Of a DNA stretch of 64,000 nt, positions 35,996 to 47,701 are shown one piece after another (position 1 is the first letter of the stretch; every line of letters starts with the position of its first letter). Below the pieces are notes generated by a model that worked only from the letters and a program-made list of their open reading frames with translations, was not told where the DNA came from and searched no databases. Both the position numbers and the translations under genes were made by a program. The DNA comes from Antitrichia curtipendula. Its lineage: Eukaryota; Streptophyta; Bryopsida; Hypnales; Leucodontaceae. Location of the stretch: the NCBI GenBank assembly GCA_951230915.1, contig OX579641.1, forward strand, positions 1,736,001-1,800,000. The letters are read 5' to 3'.

Positions 35996-37631
35996 ATCAA
36001 ATTATCTCATACCTTTTGAGAACTCATGACAGACAATAGGTATCAATATAAAAATGACTTTCCTACCTTCCGCTCCTACAAATGTTAATGATGCAATCCA
36101 TTCATTATACCATCTATTGTAAATGTATTTGGTGGCAGATGATAAAATTGCATTGGTCTAATATTCATTGGATTCTTTGGAGTTTTGACAAGCCATTTTT
36201 CTCTACAACTATTTGTTGAATTGTATGTTAGTCCTAGAATTAGCAAAAATAGTGAAGCATACCATAAATGTACTGCCACCATCCCAAGACCAAAGCTTAA
36301 ATCAATGATGTAAAGATGAATTTTGTGGATGAAGACTGCAAAGTGGAAAAGGCAGCCTCTCTGAAGGCTACTAAATGTTATGAACTAGATTTGTATATAG
36401 GAGTAGGCTCTGAAATGGAGCAGTCATTTAGAACCACCCCTATAGAAGTGCCTGAAATCATGTGCAATGTTTTCAAAATGGAGAAGTTTTTGAGAGCTCA
36501 AAAATCTGGTTGCATGTGCTTGGTTTCCAGACCATAAGCAATCCATAGGGACCACCATTATATGTATTTTTTGAATCATTAATATGTGATTCAATTTCGT
36601 AGACCACAATGTTGATTTGTTAGTCCTATGTGAAAAAACAGTACACATGACTCTTTCTTGTTTTTTGACACAACAAAGTCAACATGAACATACTTTTATG
36701 AGCGGTGACAACATCTTCTTCATCCATTTCTAAATTCTCTTGTTCTATTCAAAGGCACAACCCAAGTGATGAATACTATTAGTTATGTGCACAAATAGCA
36801 ACCTATGTACCTTTGCCTTCAAAAATTCATATCTCATTCAGACATAATCAAAAATTTACCAAAAAAATTGCCATTCCACTATTATCCTTTCCTACATCTA
36901 CAAAAAGAGAATCTCAAATGTTTCGGCAGCCAAGCTCAACGGCAGTTTTATATTCCCCTTTACATATTCGATTATTGAACATATTATCTTATTGTATACT
37001 AAATAGTGAAATTAGATTGCCTTAACAATTAGGTTGCTTTAACAATTAGGTTACCTTACTTCAAGAAAATTACTTTACAAGTCATCAAAGTCAATAAATA
37101 TTTCTATAGATATTTCCATTTGTACATATAGATGTTCATGAGCCCCAGTTACAACTATAGTTAATTCAAAAATAGATTTTTTTTTGTAAAAAACAGGGAA
37201 TATTTATATAGTGTAGAACATTGAAAAATTGGTGTGGGGCAACCTAATTGTGGGACAATCTAATTCATTATTTAGTGTAGTGAAATGGCATGATCTGACA
37301 GCAAAACTCAAGCTAAAACCCTTAAGCTTCATGAGCGGATGAGATAATGAAGCTAAGGATATTGTTTTTAGTTTCCAAGGTAGCAAAACCTACACAATTC
37401 TTGATGAAAATGATGAAAGTATTTACATCCAAAAGATGAGGAAAATGGATGAATCATTTTATATTCATCCGAACTTATGTTTACCCATCCAAATGTAGTG
37501 ACATCATCCATTCAAGATTGGGAAATATTTTACAAAATATTTGGATGCTTTTTTTCCCTAAAATTCACCACTTTGCAAGAAAACAATACAATATAATCCC
37601 TGAATGAAGCAAAAGGGCTTACAATAACCAC
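35996..37631. other. AT-rich intergenic DNA, nothing recognised
   Basis: A 73-codon ATG frame at 36316-36537 has no known motif, no G+C rise and no splice context, so I do not call it a gene. No element ends were seen. Confidence 0.45.
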
Positions 37632-37633
37632 TA

Positions 37634-38088
37634 AGGTAGAACAACCCATCATGGTCAAATGACCCATGACGGACACCTAAAAAATGATCCCGTGATGGGG
37701 GGGGGGGGGGGGGGGGATTTATGAGATTTATGAGATTTTGGGCCACAATCAATGTCTTACTTGACACTAATGGAATAATTAGTAACCTCATTAGGAACAT
37801 CTAGCTATTTCAGTGTAAATCATTGTAGGAAGTGACTTTTTAAAGCTTTTCACATTAGAAAATATTGTGATTGCTTTGAAAGAGTAAAGTGAGCATTATG
37901 CATATAGTTGCATGTTGGTTTTGGGGTAGTCTACAGGCTCTTTTGGGCATAACACTTCAAGAAATCATAGAGAATTCATACTTTGTTGAAAAAATGTAAT
38001 TTAAATTGTTCTTGCTATTTCTCACACTTGTATGTATGTGAGAATTAAAAAAAAATTGCAGATCAAACAAGGAAGAGGAATCTATACC
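37634..38088. mobile_element. TA-flanked MITE (AGGTAGAAC end) containing a poly-G tract
   Basis: The left end AGGTAGAACAACCC follows TA at 37632-37633. The interior (caaatgacccatgacggaca, atcaatgtcttacttgacac) matches the 1083-1522 family. The right boundary near 38088 is degraded and directly abuts the next element. Confidence 0.5.
37697..37716 (+). repeat. Homopolymer of 20 G
   Basis: An uninterrupted run of 20 G lies inside an AT-rich MITE, at the place where the related copy at 1131-1150 reads gatcccatgatgattttt. It could form a G-quadruplex, or its length could be a sequencing artefact. Confidence 0.9.
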
Positions 38089-38091
38089 TAA

Positions 38092-38899
38092 TCCCTAAAT
38101 GCTTGAGCAACCATATACGGTTGCTCCAAATTTTAGGCTTATTTTGGTATGGGCAATTAAATTCCTTTGACCACTTAAATTTTTTTTATGTACAATATTG
38201 AAGGTTTAACATTGGAAGCTTTTATTTTTCACTGAAAAGTACAAATACTTGATTTTTGAGAAGTACTCAAAGGTATATCTATACCATTAGTGGAAGAATA
38301 AAGCTTGTTAATTTTACTCAATTTCTCGGCTTTGAGCAAAGCTTGCCAATTTCACTTGATTTGGGATCTAAAATATTGTATGTATTTATTTGCTTTGAAA
38401 ATGGTCCCAATGGAAAGAGTAATGTATTTTCATGATTTTCACCATTAAAATTTATACTTGCAAGTGCTGATTTGGAGTTATTTGCAATTTCTACTTTAAA
38501 AAAAATAAAATTGCATTTCAACAATTGCAAGGTGAATTGTGTAATGAGTTTGATAGCTCTTCATGTTAAATTAAGTTTTTTTTAAGTGCATTTTAGTGTA
38601 CTAGGACTAGTTGTAGTTGTTCATTTCACCTCCCATCCCAAGAAAAATTTATATGCAAATTTTTGAAACATTGTGGGGAGGGGCAACATATTATAAATTG
38701 AATGCATACATTTCTCTTATTATAATCTCACAACTCCTATGCAATTTTACACTCAAGATTGATATGCATATTAATAAGCAAGCTCTTTAAACATCTATAT
38801 AGTCAAATTTTGATTTTTTTTTGCTTCATTGGGAACAACTATAAGCCCACACTCTTCTTTCATACAAAAATACCTTGAAAAGGCTTAGGCATTTAGGGG
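38092..38899. mobile_element. TTAA-type piggyBac-like MITE, distinct subfamily, 808 bp
   Basis: The left end TCCCTAAATGCTTGAGC follows CTAA. The right end, read inward as CCCCTAAATGCCTAAGCC, is followed by TTAA (38900-38903). The interior is different from the main subfamily and non-coding. Confidence 0.6.
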
Positions 38900-38903
38900 T
38901 TAA

Positions 38904-39919
38904 ACGCCAAGCTGTTTCAGTTTTATCTTTTTTCATTTATTCCGGGCAATGAAAAAAACAATCTTCACCAAAATGACAAAGGTATTTTCATCCATAGAAA
39001 TAGATGAAATTTATAGTAAATGGATGAAAAAACATTTATTGATCCAAACGAGTATACATTCATTCCAAATAGAGTGATCCCGTCCCAAAAATTTAGAGAT
39101 TGCATCCACTAGAAGGAAGAATCTGTAGCCAATATTTCCTCTCAAAAAAATTTGATCACTTTTAAGCAAAAAACCGCTCAAATAAAAATCTCTAGCTTGT
39201 TTGTTATGATTGTAGTTATAGTGAAATCTCTGGAATTGTGTGTTCTCTGGTACTTTTGGAAAGCTCTCTGCGAGGAAAGATGCATGGGCTTTATTTCGTG
39301 GTGTTCTGACTCACAACATAAAAGATATTGAATTATAATTTTTTTATGAATTAATAAATTAAAAATTACTTTTATTTATTATTTTGTAACATTGTGGCAA
39401 CAACACTTTGGCGTATTTTTCTGTAAATTAAATTAGATTGTTTGTTTTGTTTATTTATTTTGTTTATTTGTTACAATGAGATCTTTAGAGCCGTGAATTC
39501 TTGGTCGCATTTTGAGAACCGTTGAAAAGCTCTCTCCGAAGAAGGATGTACAAACTTTGTTTCATGGCATTAGGACCTATGGTGTAAAAGTAATTGATTA
39601 AATTTTTTTTTATGGATATTGTCTAAGAAAGGTGACGCTCCCTGTCGGGGAACTTTGGCGCTGGGCTAGGGAACGGTAGGGAATACAGAGGGAATGCCAA
39701 GGGAACAAACTGAGAATGAGGGAACATTGACGCCGCATTAGTAGAAATTACGTATTGCACTTATGCATGTCTTCATGTTTTTCTTCCACAATTCAACAAA
39801 TTTCATCGTTCAACATATCATTAAATTGATCAGGAGTGCCTGATTCGTATGTATTTGTAAAATCACTCAATTAGGTTGTCTAGTGTCTAGACAGTGCTAG
39901 TGCAAAAGATCATTTACCT
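38904..39919. repeat. Two further copies of the gtttgttttg repeat family plus unassigned DNA
   Basis: Copies begin at about 39195 and 39430, with the same order of phrases as the 20.5-28.3 kb cluster (gcgaggaaagatgcatgggc, tttcgtggtgtt, aaaagatattgaa). A short G+C-rich patch at 39630-39735 is unassigned. No gene was seen. Confidence 0.5.
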
Positions 39920-39923
39920 TTAA

Positions 39924-40858
39924 CCCCTAAAGGACCAAACATCGTTTTTTGACAACATAGCGATTTTGGGCAGCTCACTATGACCGGAATTTTTCTTTTT
40001 TTTCTTTGAAATTTTCACATAAGATGTGCCCGAGGAGTAGCTTTAAGGTCCAACAATTTTCGTAGCTTTTGACTACATGGTTAAAAAGTTACTGCATCAT
40101 ATGTCATTTTCATTGTTCGGCGGGCAGCCGGGGCAGCAAAAAAAACTTCTTTAAAAATCACTTTTAAGAAAAACTAAAATTTGAAATTGGTTCTTTAGAT
40201 TTATATGTACATGGGAGGCTTTGAATCATTCCATTCCGATCAATGAGTCAAAAGTTATGAGGATTCTTAGTTTGAGGGTAGTTATGGAATCTCTACTCTA
40301 AAATAAACTTTGAAGTCCTTTATTTAACTCGATTTTCAATATTTTTGAAAAAAAATAAAAACATTGCGTGTAGATTGTTTATTACAACACTACAATCGTT
40401 GGGATTGTCATTTTTCAATTTCATAAATAAATTCTTGACAATTTAGTGCTTTGAATCATTCTCTACCTCTTCCTACTTACTATTTTTTTCCTATATGTTG
40501 TACAATTCCAAATGATCTGAAATTTTTCAAGCATGTAGCCAACTTGCCTTGAAGAATAAATCCAAAGAGTAACCATCATTTTGGACATATTTTCATACAA
40601 ATGTGACCTTGTGGAGGGCAGCTGCCCGTTTTTTCGCAGGGACAAAAAAAGGATTTTTGTCAATTCAAACTCTCTTATCTTGCAATCCACTTGGTGGAAA
40701 ATTCTGAAATTTTTTCCACATCTTCTTAAACAAGTTTACTACAAGATCCTATGGCTACAGGTGTCCAAAAATATTTTTTTTCTAAAATTTGGCACTAGTA
40801 TTAGAAATGGCAGTTCTGGAGCGATTTTGGTGAAAATATAGTCAAAAACCTTTAGGGG
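39924..40858 (+). mobile_element. TTAA-type piggyBac-like MITE, best-preserved copy, 935 bp
   Basis: Perfect TTAA tetramers (39920-39923 and 40859-40862) flank CCCCTAAAGGACC at left and ACCTTTAGGGG at right. Boxes in order are: cgattttgggcagctcacta, tagcttttgactacatgg, aggctttgaatcattccatt, aatctctactctaaaataaa, tttttcctatatgttgtaca, ttgcaatccacttggtgga, actacaagatcctatggcta and gaaaatatagtc. The longest frames are 75-86 codons and resemble no transposase. TTAA targets plus CCC-type termini are the hallmark of piggyBac. The assignment is by signature, since no transposase is in the window. Confidence 0.85.
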
Positions 40859-41141
40859 TTAAGCGGCTTGAGATTTGAATATTGATACTGTAAAGACGAG
40901 CCACAAAAAGAGATGATATTGACTACTAATAAGGAAAATAGTCTTGTGATCGGTCAGAATTGGAAGATTCTAGACATTGACACTAGATTTAAAACTTTTT
41001 TTGGCTCTCAAAATTTATAGTAATTTCAATTTTGGAAATATAATTATGAAAAATTCAAGGTCCCAATATTTCCTTATTACTCTATACAAGAAATTTTTTT
41101 GTTGCCTTGCACTACTCTTCATTTGTCTTGAAATCACTTAA

Positions 41142-42047
41142 CCCTTGAAATTCTTTGACTATATTCTCACCAAAATTGCCATTTCTAGGACAAGAACCAA
41201 AATTTAGAAAAATATCAATTTTGGATACATGTAACCGTAGGATCTTGTAGTACTCTGGTTTGAGGATATGTGGAAAATATTTCAGAAATTTCCACCATGT
41301 AGATTGCAAGATATTAGCATTTGAAATGACAAAAATCCTGTTGGGGGGCCCTGCAAAAAATAAGGTAGCTGCACTTCACAAGGTCAAATCATTACAAAAA
41401 ATTGTCCAAAATGGTTGTGCTTCTTTGGGTTCATTCTTCAAGGCAAGTTGTCCACATGCTTGAAAATTTTCAAATCATTTGGAATTGTACAACATATAGG
41501 AAAAAAATAGTAAGTAGAAAAAAATAGAGAATGATTCAGAATACTAAATTGTTAAGAATTTATTTAGTGTGGAATTGAAAAATGCCAACCCCAATTGTTG
41601 AAATGTTGTATTAAACATTCTAAATCCTATGAATTTTTTAAAAAAATTTATTGAAAATTGAGTAAGATAAAGGACTTGAAAGTTTATTTTAGAGTACAGA
41701 ACCCCTAACTACCTGCAAACTAAAACTCCTTATAACTTTCATCTCATTAATCAAAATGGAATGATTAAAAGCTTTCCACGTACATATAAATTTAAAGAAC
41801 CAATTTCAATTTTTTATTTTGTTGAAAAGTGATTCTTTTAAATTTGTCTGGATTGCCCGAGTTGAAAACCACACAATAACTACATATCACACAATAACTT
41901 TTGAACCATGTAATCAAAAGCTGTGAAAATCATTGGGCCTTAAAAGTTAATCCTCATCCACATGTTGTGTGAAAATTTCAAAGAAAAAAAAAATCTCCAC
42001 TCACATGAAAATCATTGCCAAAAATAGAAATGAGATGCACAAGGACT
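41142..42047 (-). mobile_element. TTAA-type piggyBac-like MITE, reverse orientation
   Basis: TTAA (41138-41141) precedes a decayed CCCTTGAAATTC end. The interior is the reverse complement of the main subfamily (ccgtaggatcttgtagt, acaacatataggaaaaaaat). The far end near 42047 is degraded. Confidence 0.65.
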
Positions 42048-42372
42048 TTTCTCTGTGAAACTATGTAGCAAAATGGTGCAAATGCCTACCTTTGCCCAGG
42101 CCCACGCAGCTTGAAAAATCCCTTGCCGTCAGATGGAAAATGGAAATAACAAAAGAACCCAAGTTGCCATTGATTTGTTTTTTTGGAGGAAATCAAATAG
42201 TGTTCAATTAGCGTTGTTGGACACGTGGATCTCAAGTGGAGGAAACTCAAAGCTAGTGCGTACGGTTTGTTCACTCTTGCTCCTATTGAATGATCTTGTG
42301 TTGTTGTTTTTATTTCTAATCACTTACAAGTTTTTACACAATTGAATGATGTTCCTAAGTTACACAATTTAA

Positions 42373-43292
42373 TCCCTAAATGATCGTTTGTTCCCTTGGG
42401 GGATAATTTGGATCCAAGTAGGTTCCTATTGTCTCAATTTGTAGTGAATGTTTTTGAATCTTTTTAGGATGTGCAGTTTCGTAAGAGCTTTGTGTATATA
42501 TAATTTTTATTTCAATCGGTGCCTAGGAGAAAAAGTTATGGCACAACAACCCAAATATGGAGGTCATTGGGTAACACAAAAAATCACAAGAGTCAAAATA
42601 TATATATTTTTTAAATTCTTAAAATATTACATTTTTGTCTACATTTGAAGCTTTGATCCATTGTATTTGGACTAGTAATGAGAAAGTTATAGACAATCTT
42701 AGTTTTCCGAGCAATCTAAGCAACTTCTTGAAAAAATAACCTACAGGATTCCTTTTTTGAATGCAATTTTTGTAGTTTTCTCCCCCAAAAAATTTAGACA
42801 AGGTTATTTGTACCTGCTAAAACAATCTCACCATTGGAATTATTGTATTTCAATTCCATCTTAGAGCTATTAACAATTTATTTTTTGCTCCAATCTTGAA
42901 TCTACTTCTACTTAACAATTTTTTAGTGAATAAAAATTAAGTGTTTTTGTCTTGAATTTTTTTTCTAGATTCTTAACTCAACTGTTCAACATAAAAACTT
43001 AGAAAATCAAAATCAATAGTACAAAAATTTTAAATTAAGAAGATTCGAAGCCAAAAAATCTAGTTAAACAAGGTGCAAATTTTTTTGTTTTCTTCACTTT
43101 GGATGCAAATATCTTGCACTCAATGCAAGCAAAGTTTCTAAAAAGAATTCCATACATTCTTATACTAGTCTAAAATAAGATCTTATAGTTAGATATGCAA
43201 AAAAACAAAAATTTAAAGTTTTTTTTTCTTTGCAATAAAAATGGCAGCTTCAAGTGTTTTTTGATGGAAAAAAGGATTCATATCTCTAGGGG
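42373..43292 (+). mobile_element. TTAA-type piggyBac-like MITE, subfamily B, 920 bp
   Basis: TTAA at 42369-42372 and 43293-43296 flanks TCCCTAAATGATCG and ATCTCTAGGGG. It aligns along its length with 19349-20264 (cttgggggataatttggatcc, ttctacttaacaattttttagtg). The right TTAA is shared with the next element. Confidence 0.8.
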
Positions 43293-43296
43293 TTAA

Positions 43297-44204
43297 TCCC
43301 TAAACGACCATGCTAATGTACCTTTTTGACAACATAGGAATTTTAAGCAGGTATTTGTGACTATAGATTTGCATATTTTAGATTGAAATGTTTTTTAAAA
43401 GGTAGGGACAAGGAATATCTTTCATATGCACTAAACTTCATGACATTTGAAAATATGAATTAAAAGTTATAGCCTAATATGTTATTTCTTTTTCCAAATG
43501 GGTAGTTCGAGCAGATCAAAATAATATCGCTTTTTCCATAAACAACAATTTGAAATTGATTTTCTAAAGTTATATATATGTGGAAAGCTTTGAGTCATTC
43601 TATTTTGATCAATCAATGAGTCAAAAGTTATGAGTTTTAGTTTCCGGGTAATTATGGATTTCCTATTCTAAAATAAACTTTCAAGTCCTTTATTTTACTC
43701 AAGTTTCAATATTTTTTGAAAAAAATAAAACCATAGGACGTAGAATGTTTAATACAACATTTCAACAATTGGGATTGGCATTTTTCAATTCCATAACTAA
43801 ATTCTTAACAATTTAGTATTTTGAATCATTCTCTACTTCTTTCTACTTATTATTTTTTTCCTATATTTGTTTTTACAATTCCAAATGATGTGAAATTTTT
43901 TAAGTATGTAACCAACTTGCCTGAAGAATGAATCCAGAGAAGAAAAACCATTTTGGACATTTTTTTGTACAAATGTGATCTTGTAAAGTGCAACTACCTA
44001 AATTTTTCACTTCAAATGTTAATATCTTGCAATCTAGACGGTGGAAGTTCCTAAAAAAAAATTCACATCTTTTTAACCAGTGTACTACAAGATCCTATCG
44101 TTACATGTGTCCAATAATGAGTTTTTTCTAAAATTTGGTACTTGTATTAGAAAGGGCAGTTTTAGAGTGTTTATGGTGAAAAGACAGTCACGGTCCTTTA
44201 GAGG
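43297..44204 (+). mobile_element. TTAA-type piggyBac-like MITE, main subfamily, 908 bp, abutting the previous one
   Basis: The element starts directly after TTAA 43293-43296 with TCCCTAAACGACC and ends GGTCCTTTAGAGG before TTAA (44205-44208). It follows the main subfamily order of boxes. It lies head-to-tail with the subfamily B element, with only one TTAA between them. Confidence 0.8.
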
Positions 44205-44647
44205 TTAATGTGATAGAAACTTATGGTAATTAAATAATCGAGTTCATTTTGGAGATTGTTCAATTTTGTTCAAACCTCATGTTCTACTATTTTAATCTCC
44301 AAGGAGGTTATATCTAAGGGCTGCTTCACACTACGGCACAAGATTGAGAGTCCGTCGATTTCAGCCAATGAAATTGCAGAAATCCTAGAGTTTGGCCTCT
44401 CGAGCCTTCACACTAGGAAGCACAGTTCAAAGTCCGTCGACTTCAAAACTGACAATATGTCAAAAAAATGCCTACATGGCTATGGACTCTCGACGTGAGT
44501 TTGGATCGAGCAGAAATGGGAACCCAAACTCTAGTCGAGAGGCCGTTGAATTTGAAGAAAACAAAAATAAAAAAAATAAAAAATTGACAAGATCTCAACC
44601 GTTAGATCTGAACAGACTGTTTCTGCAAGGCAACAAATAGGATGCGC

Positions 44648-44684
44648 CTTCTTCTTCTTCTTCTCTCTCTCTCTCTCTCTCTCT
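44648..44684 (+). repeat. (CTT)n(CT)n microsatellite
   Basis: About five CTT units run into about ten CT units, just upstream of ORF1 of the Harbinger element. It probably lies in the ORF1 promoter or 5' UTR. Confidence 0.9.
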
Positions 44685-44767
44685 TGTGCATCTTGATAGA
44701 AATTGCTCAATTTTTTTGCAGCTCTTTGTTGTTTGTTAGCTCTCTGATTTTTTTGCAAGTAGAAAAG

Positions 44768-45971
44768 ATGGACAATTTCTCTCAAAATCCTTTCTTTTGC
44801 AGCTAGTCGCCTTTGATGGGGTCAAATTTTTTTTTGACTCCAAGTTCTTAGGGAGCATTTCAATTGTTTGCAACTAAAGTTAGAGAGAAGAGAGTAGAAG
44901 AGAGTCAAGAGACAAATGTTGCAAGGATAGAAGAAAGGGTTGTCAAGGGAGGCAATTGTGAGATTATAGGATCCTCCAAAAAGGGAGCTGTTCCTAAGCA
45001 AAAGGTTGTTCCGAAGAAAAAAGCAGCTCCAAAAAAAAAAGGAGCAATGAAAATTGAAGGAGAAATCGAAGGCAAAGAGGCAAATCGAATATGGGAGGAC
45101 TCAGAGGTGTTTCAATTGATTGCATTGAAGGAGGAGATGGAGCCTGAATTAATCAAAAACAACAAAAAACAAGGTATGAATTTTCTACCCTAATTTAGAT
45201 TTTTTCATAAAATATTCAGATTGAAGATTGGGGCCAATTAAGGGCCTAAAGGCCTTTGCCCCCATTGTATATGCAAATGGGGTGTCGCCGGTGGGGTTTG
45301 AAACCTAGTCTCCACCACCACAATGCAAGAGCCTTTGCATGATATGCACAAACCCTCCACCTACTTCCTCTCCTTGATGAATGCTACCTTCTTTTCTCAT
45401 TTATATCCTACATAGTTCTTATTTCACAGTGAGAGTATGTGTTGTAATTGTTCTTCCAATGCCGTTTTTGACTCCTTCATGATTTTTGAATCTTTTGCTT
45501 GCAGGAATTGATACTTGGGTGAGGTTATATGCTCGAATGCTTGTCATGGTACCTAAGTTCAACCGCACTGCTGTGGCATGCCGTAAAAAATTCAAGACCA
45601 TTTTTTATTCTTACAAAGAAGACAAAATGGCCAATGGCATTTCTGGCAGTAACCAGCAAGAGAGCAAATTCTACGACGCTCTAGATCAATGGTATCACCA
45701 GGCCGGACAAATCATGAAGCATGTCTCGGCTACAACCACAGATAATGTCCAAAGTCATACCAATTCAGTCTTGGATGTGGAGAGTGCACCGATTCCAACA
45801 ACCATTTCTACACTACCGTTAAAAGGTAAACAAAACTTTAATGATAGAGCCTTTGTTATCTTTGAGAAAATGGCAAAAATTAGCACATGTTTGATGAAAA
45901 ACTTTGAGAGAACAAATGAACTGCTAGAAAGAGTAGACTACCAATTTGATAGTTTGATCAATAAGCTCTAG
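44768..45971 (+). pseudogene. Harbinger ORF1: Myb/SANT-like (trihelix-type) DNA-binding protein, broken
   Basis: In the superfamily ORF1 binds the transposon ends and helps bring the transposase to the nucleus. The frame opens at an ATG at 44768 (MDNFSQNPFF) but meets TAG at 44804 and again at 44849, then is open to an intron. Exon 1 ends at 45173, a GT-AG intron spans 45174-45503, and exon 2 is 45504-45971. A lysine-rich stretch (VPKKKAAPKKKGAMK) precedes the SANT-like domain. That domain has W (RIWEDSEVF), W (DTWVRLYARM) and the signature NRTAVACRKKFKTI plus YKEDK. A C-terminal coiled-coil-like part (FEKMAKISTCLMKNFERTNE) follows. Both stops are explicable as CAG to TAG. A later start is possible but would drop conserved sequence. 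Confidence 0.8.
45236..45362 (-). repeat. tRNA-derived SINE-like fragment in the ORF1 intron
   Basis: On the minus strand the segment reads GCTCTTGCATTGTGGTGG, then GGAGACTAGGTTTCAAACCCC. This resembles the anticodon-to-T arm of a tRNA-derived sequence with a B-box-like GGTTTCAAACC. A clear A box and a poly-A tail are not visible, so it is a weak call. Confidence 0.3.
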
Positions 45972-46221
45972 AGTATGCTACTCCTCATTTAAGCTACAAT
46001 CATCGTCATCATCATCATAGGTACAATTTTCAAATTGAATGTCTGAATTTCTAGCCAAATGACTTTTATAAAAAGTCTCGGCTAGCAATAGATGAACTTG
46101 AGTTAAATCAGCCAACATATTCTTCATTTTCTCTTGTCGTTTTGTTCTTGTTTCTTCACATGCTGGATTTTCCTCATTCTCGATTTCTTCTTCTTCTTCC
46201 GATTCTATGAATGGAATTTCT

Positions 46222-47427
46222 TCACCTTTTGGATTTTTTTTGGAGTTGTTTCATTTCTCGCAATGATGATTCCAAAGAATAAAACATATAAGTTTCTTGC
46301 AGTTTTCCAAATGCAATATTGGCTTCAACTTGAAGCTCTTTTTCTACTTCTTTAGCCCAATCCATGGAAAATTCATCATTCTCTAGAATGCACAGATTGT
46401 GAAGACATAGAGATGATGTAACAATGTCAGGTAAATTTCAAAGTGGCATGTCAATTCTTTTCAATAATATGCACCATCTTCCTTTCAGAATTCCAAATGT
46501 TCTTTCCATAGCCATACGGGTGCTCGATTGGATAAAATTTCAATGTGCTTTTTTTCTAAGCAATCCTTCTTTTTCTCCCTTGAATGGTGAGTAAAACCAA
46601 GGTCTTATAAGATACACAGCATCACCAATGAATTTGTAAGGTAAACATGCACCTCTCATAGTCTTCTTCCCAAATTTTGATTTCTGAAATAAGGACCAAT
46701 CATGAATCTGTCCTACCCATCCAAAATCATAGTCCCAGAATTTGCAATCGGCATCTACAACTCCTTGTAGTAAACATGAATAATATCCCTTTTGGCAATA
46801 GTATACAATTGCTGCTAGAATAGGAATATGGCTACCATCTATTGCCCCTAGAATAAACAGAATACCATGTTGTGCTTCAAAACCCTTTGCTATTTCTTTC
46901 ATCCAAGCAAGATTTGTTTTTTAAAAAACCAATGGTTTCAAATGAATCCTAATAGCTTTACAACAATCCTTTACAATGATAGAAGTTGTACTCAATCCTA
47001 CGCCAAATAAATCACCAACCATTTGCAATGAATTACCTGTAGCTAATCGAGAAAGAGTTATTGCAATCCTCCGCTCCACACTAATACTTTCTCTAAGATG
47101 TGCATCCTTCTTCTTCAAAATAGACCCTAAAAGAGTGCATAAATATTGAAATGTAGATTGACTCAACCTCATCCGCTTCCGAAAATCACCATTTGAAAAT
47201 GATCCCATAAGTGTATATTCCAAAAAACCTCCATATCTTGGAATTTGCCAACGTGTCCTCTGAAAATTCACCCTACATCCTTGGGCAATAAAAACTGCCA
47301 TCATCATCATTTGGGCATTTTGTTCAAAAATTGCAAGTTTTTGCAATGCCAAAATGCCCACAATGACATACTTTATGACCATGAAAACCAAAAGTAGAGC
47401 AAGAATGTGTTCTTTTCTAGAAGCCAT
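46222..47427 (-). pseudogene. PIF/Harbinger DDE transposase (HARBI1-like), broken by three stops
   Basis: One frame of about 402 codons runs from ATG (MASRKEHILALL) to 46222. It is interrupted by TAA after LKPLVF (about 46921), TGA after KKAH (about 46540), and TGA after KRIDMPL. A helix-turn-helix-like region (RRIAITLSRLATGNSLQMVG) precedes the DDE domain. The first Asp is in GAIDGSHIPI, the second likely in GQIHDWSLF, and the Glu in MERTFGILKGRW, which lies after the second stop. Length and order match the family. No frameshift was noticed. All three stops can be read as C-to-T or G-to-A transitions. It is convergent with ORF1, as usual for this superfamily. Confidence 0.88.
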
Positions 47428-47701
47428 GGTTAAAGAAGGTGAGACACAAATTTCAGAAATTGGATGGATTATTCATATGAAAAAGCTTGATAAAAGCCAA
47501 ACAAATGGTATGGGTTTGGACTTTGAGCTTGGACTTTGAGCTTGGACTTTGAGCTTGGACTTTGGAGGCTTCACACTATGGCCAGCCAAAGGCTCCAAAT
47601 CCTATCATTTATTGCCCATTTCTTTGGACTCTCACCAAAAGTTTGGCCACTCAATCCCACGGCCTCTCGACTTGGTCGACCATAGTGTGAAGCGGCCCTA
47701 A

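Larger units (their letters stand above)
44318..47698. mobile_element. Full-length PIF/Harbinger transposon, 3381 bp
   Basis: The ends are GGGCTGCTTCACACTACGG at left and, read inward from the right, GGGCCGCTTCACACTATGG. The target duplication is TAA on both sides (44315-44317 and 47699-47701), the TWA target of PIF/Harbinger. Subterminal repeats (gcctctcgac, cttcacactatgg or cttcacactagg) occur near both ends. Inside are the two genes typical of the superfamily in convergent orientation: a Myb/SANT-like ORF1 on the plus strand and a DDE transposase on the minus strand. Both are broken by stop codons, so the copy is structurally complete but not autonomous. Confidence 0.93.
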
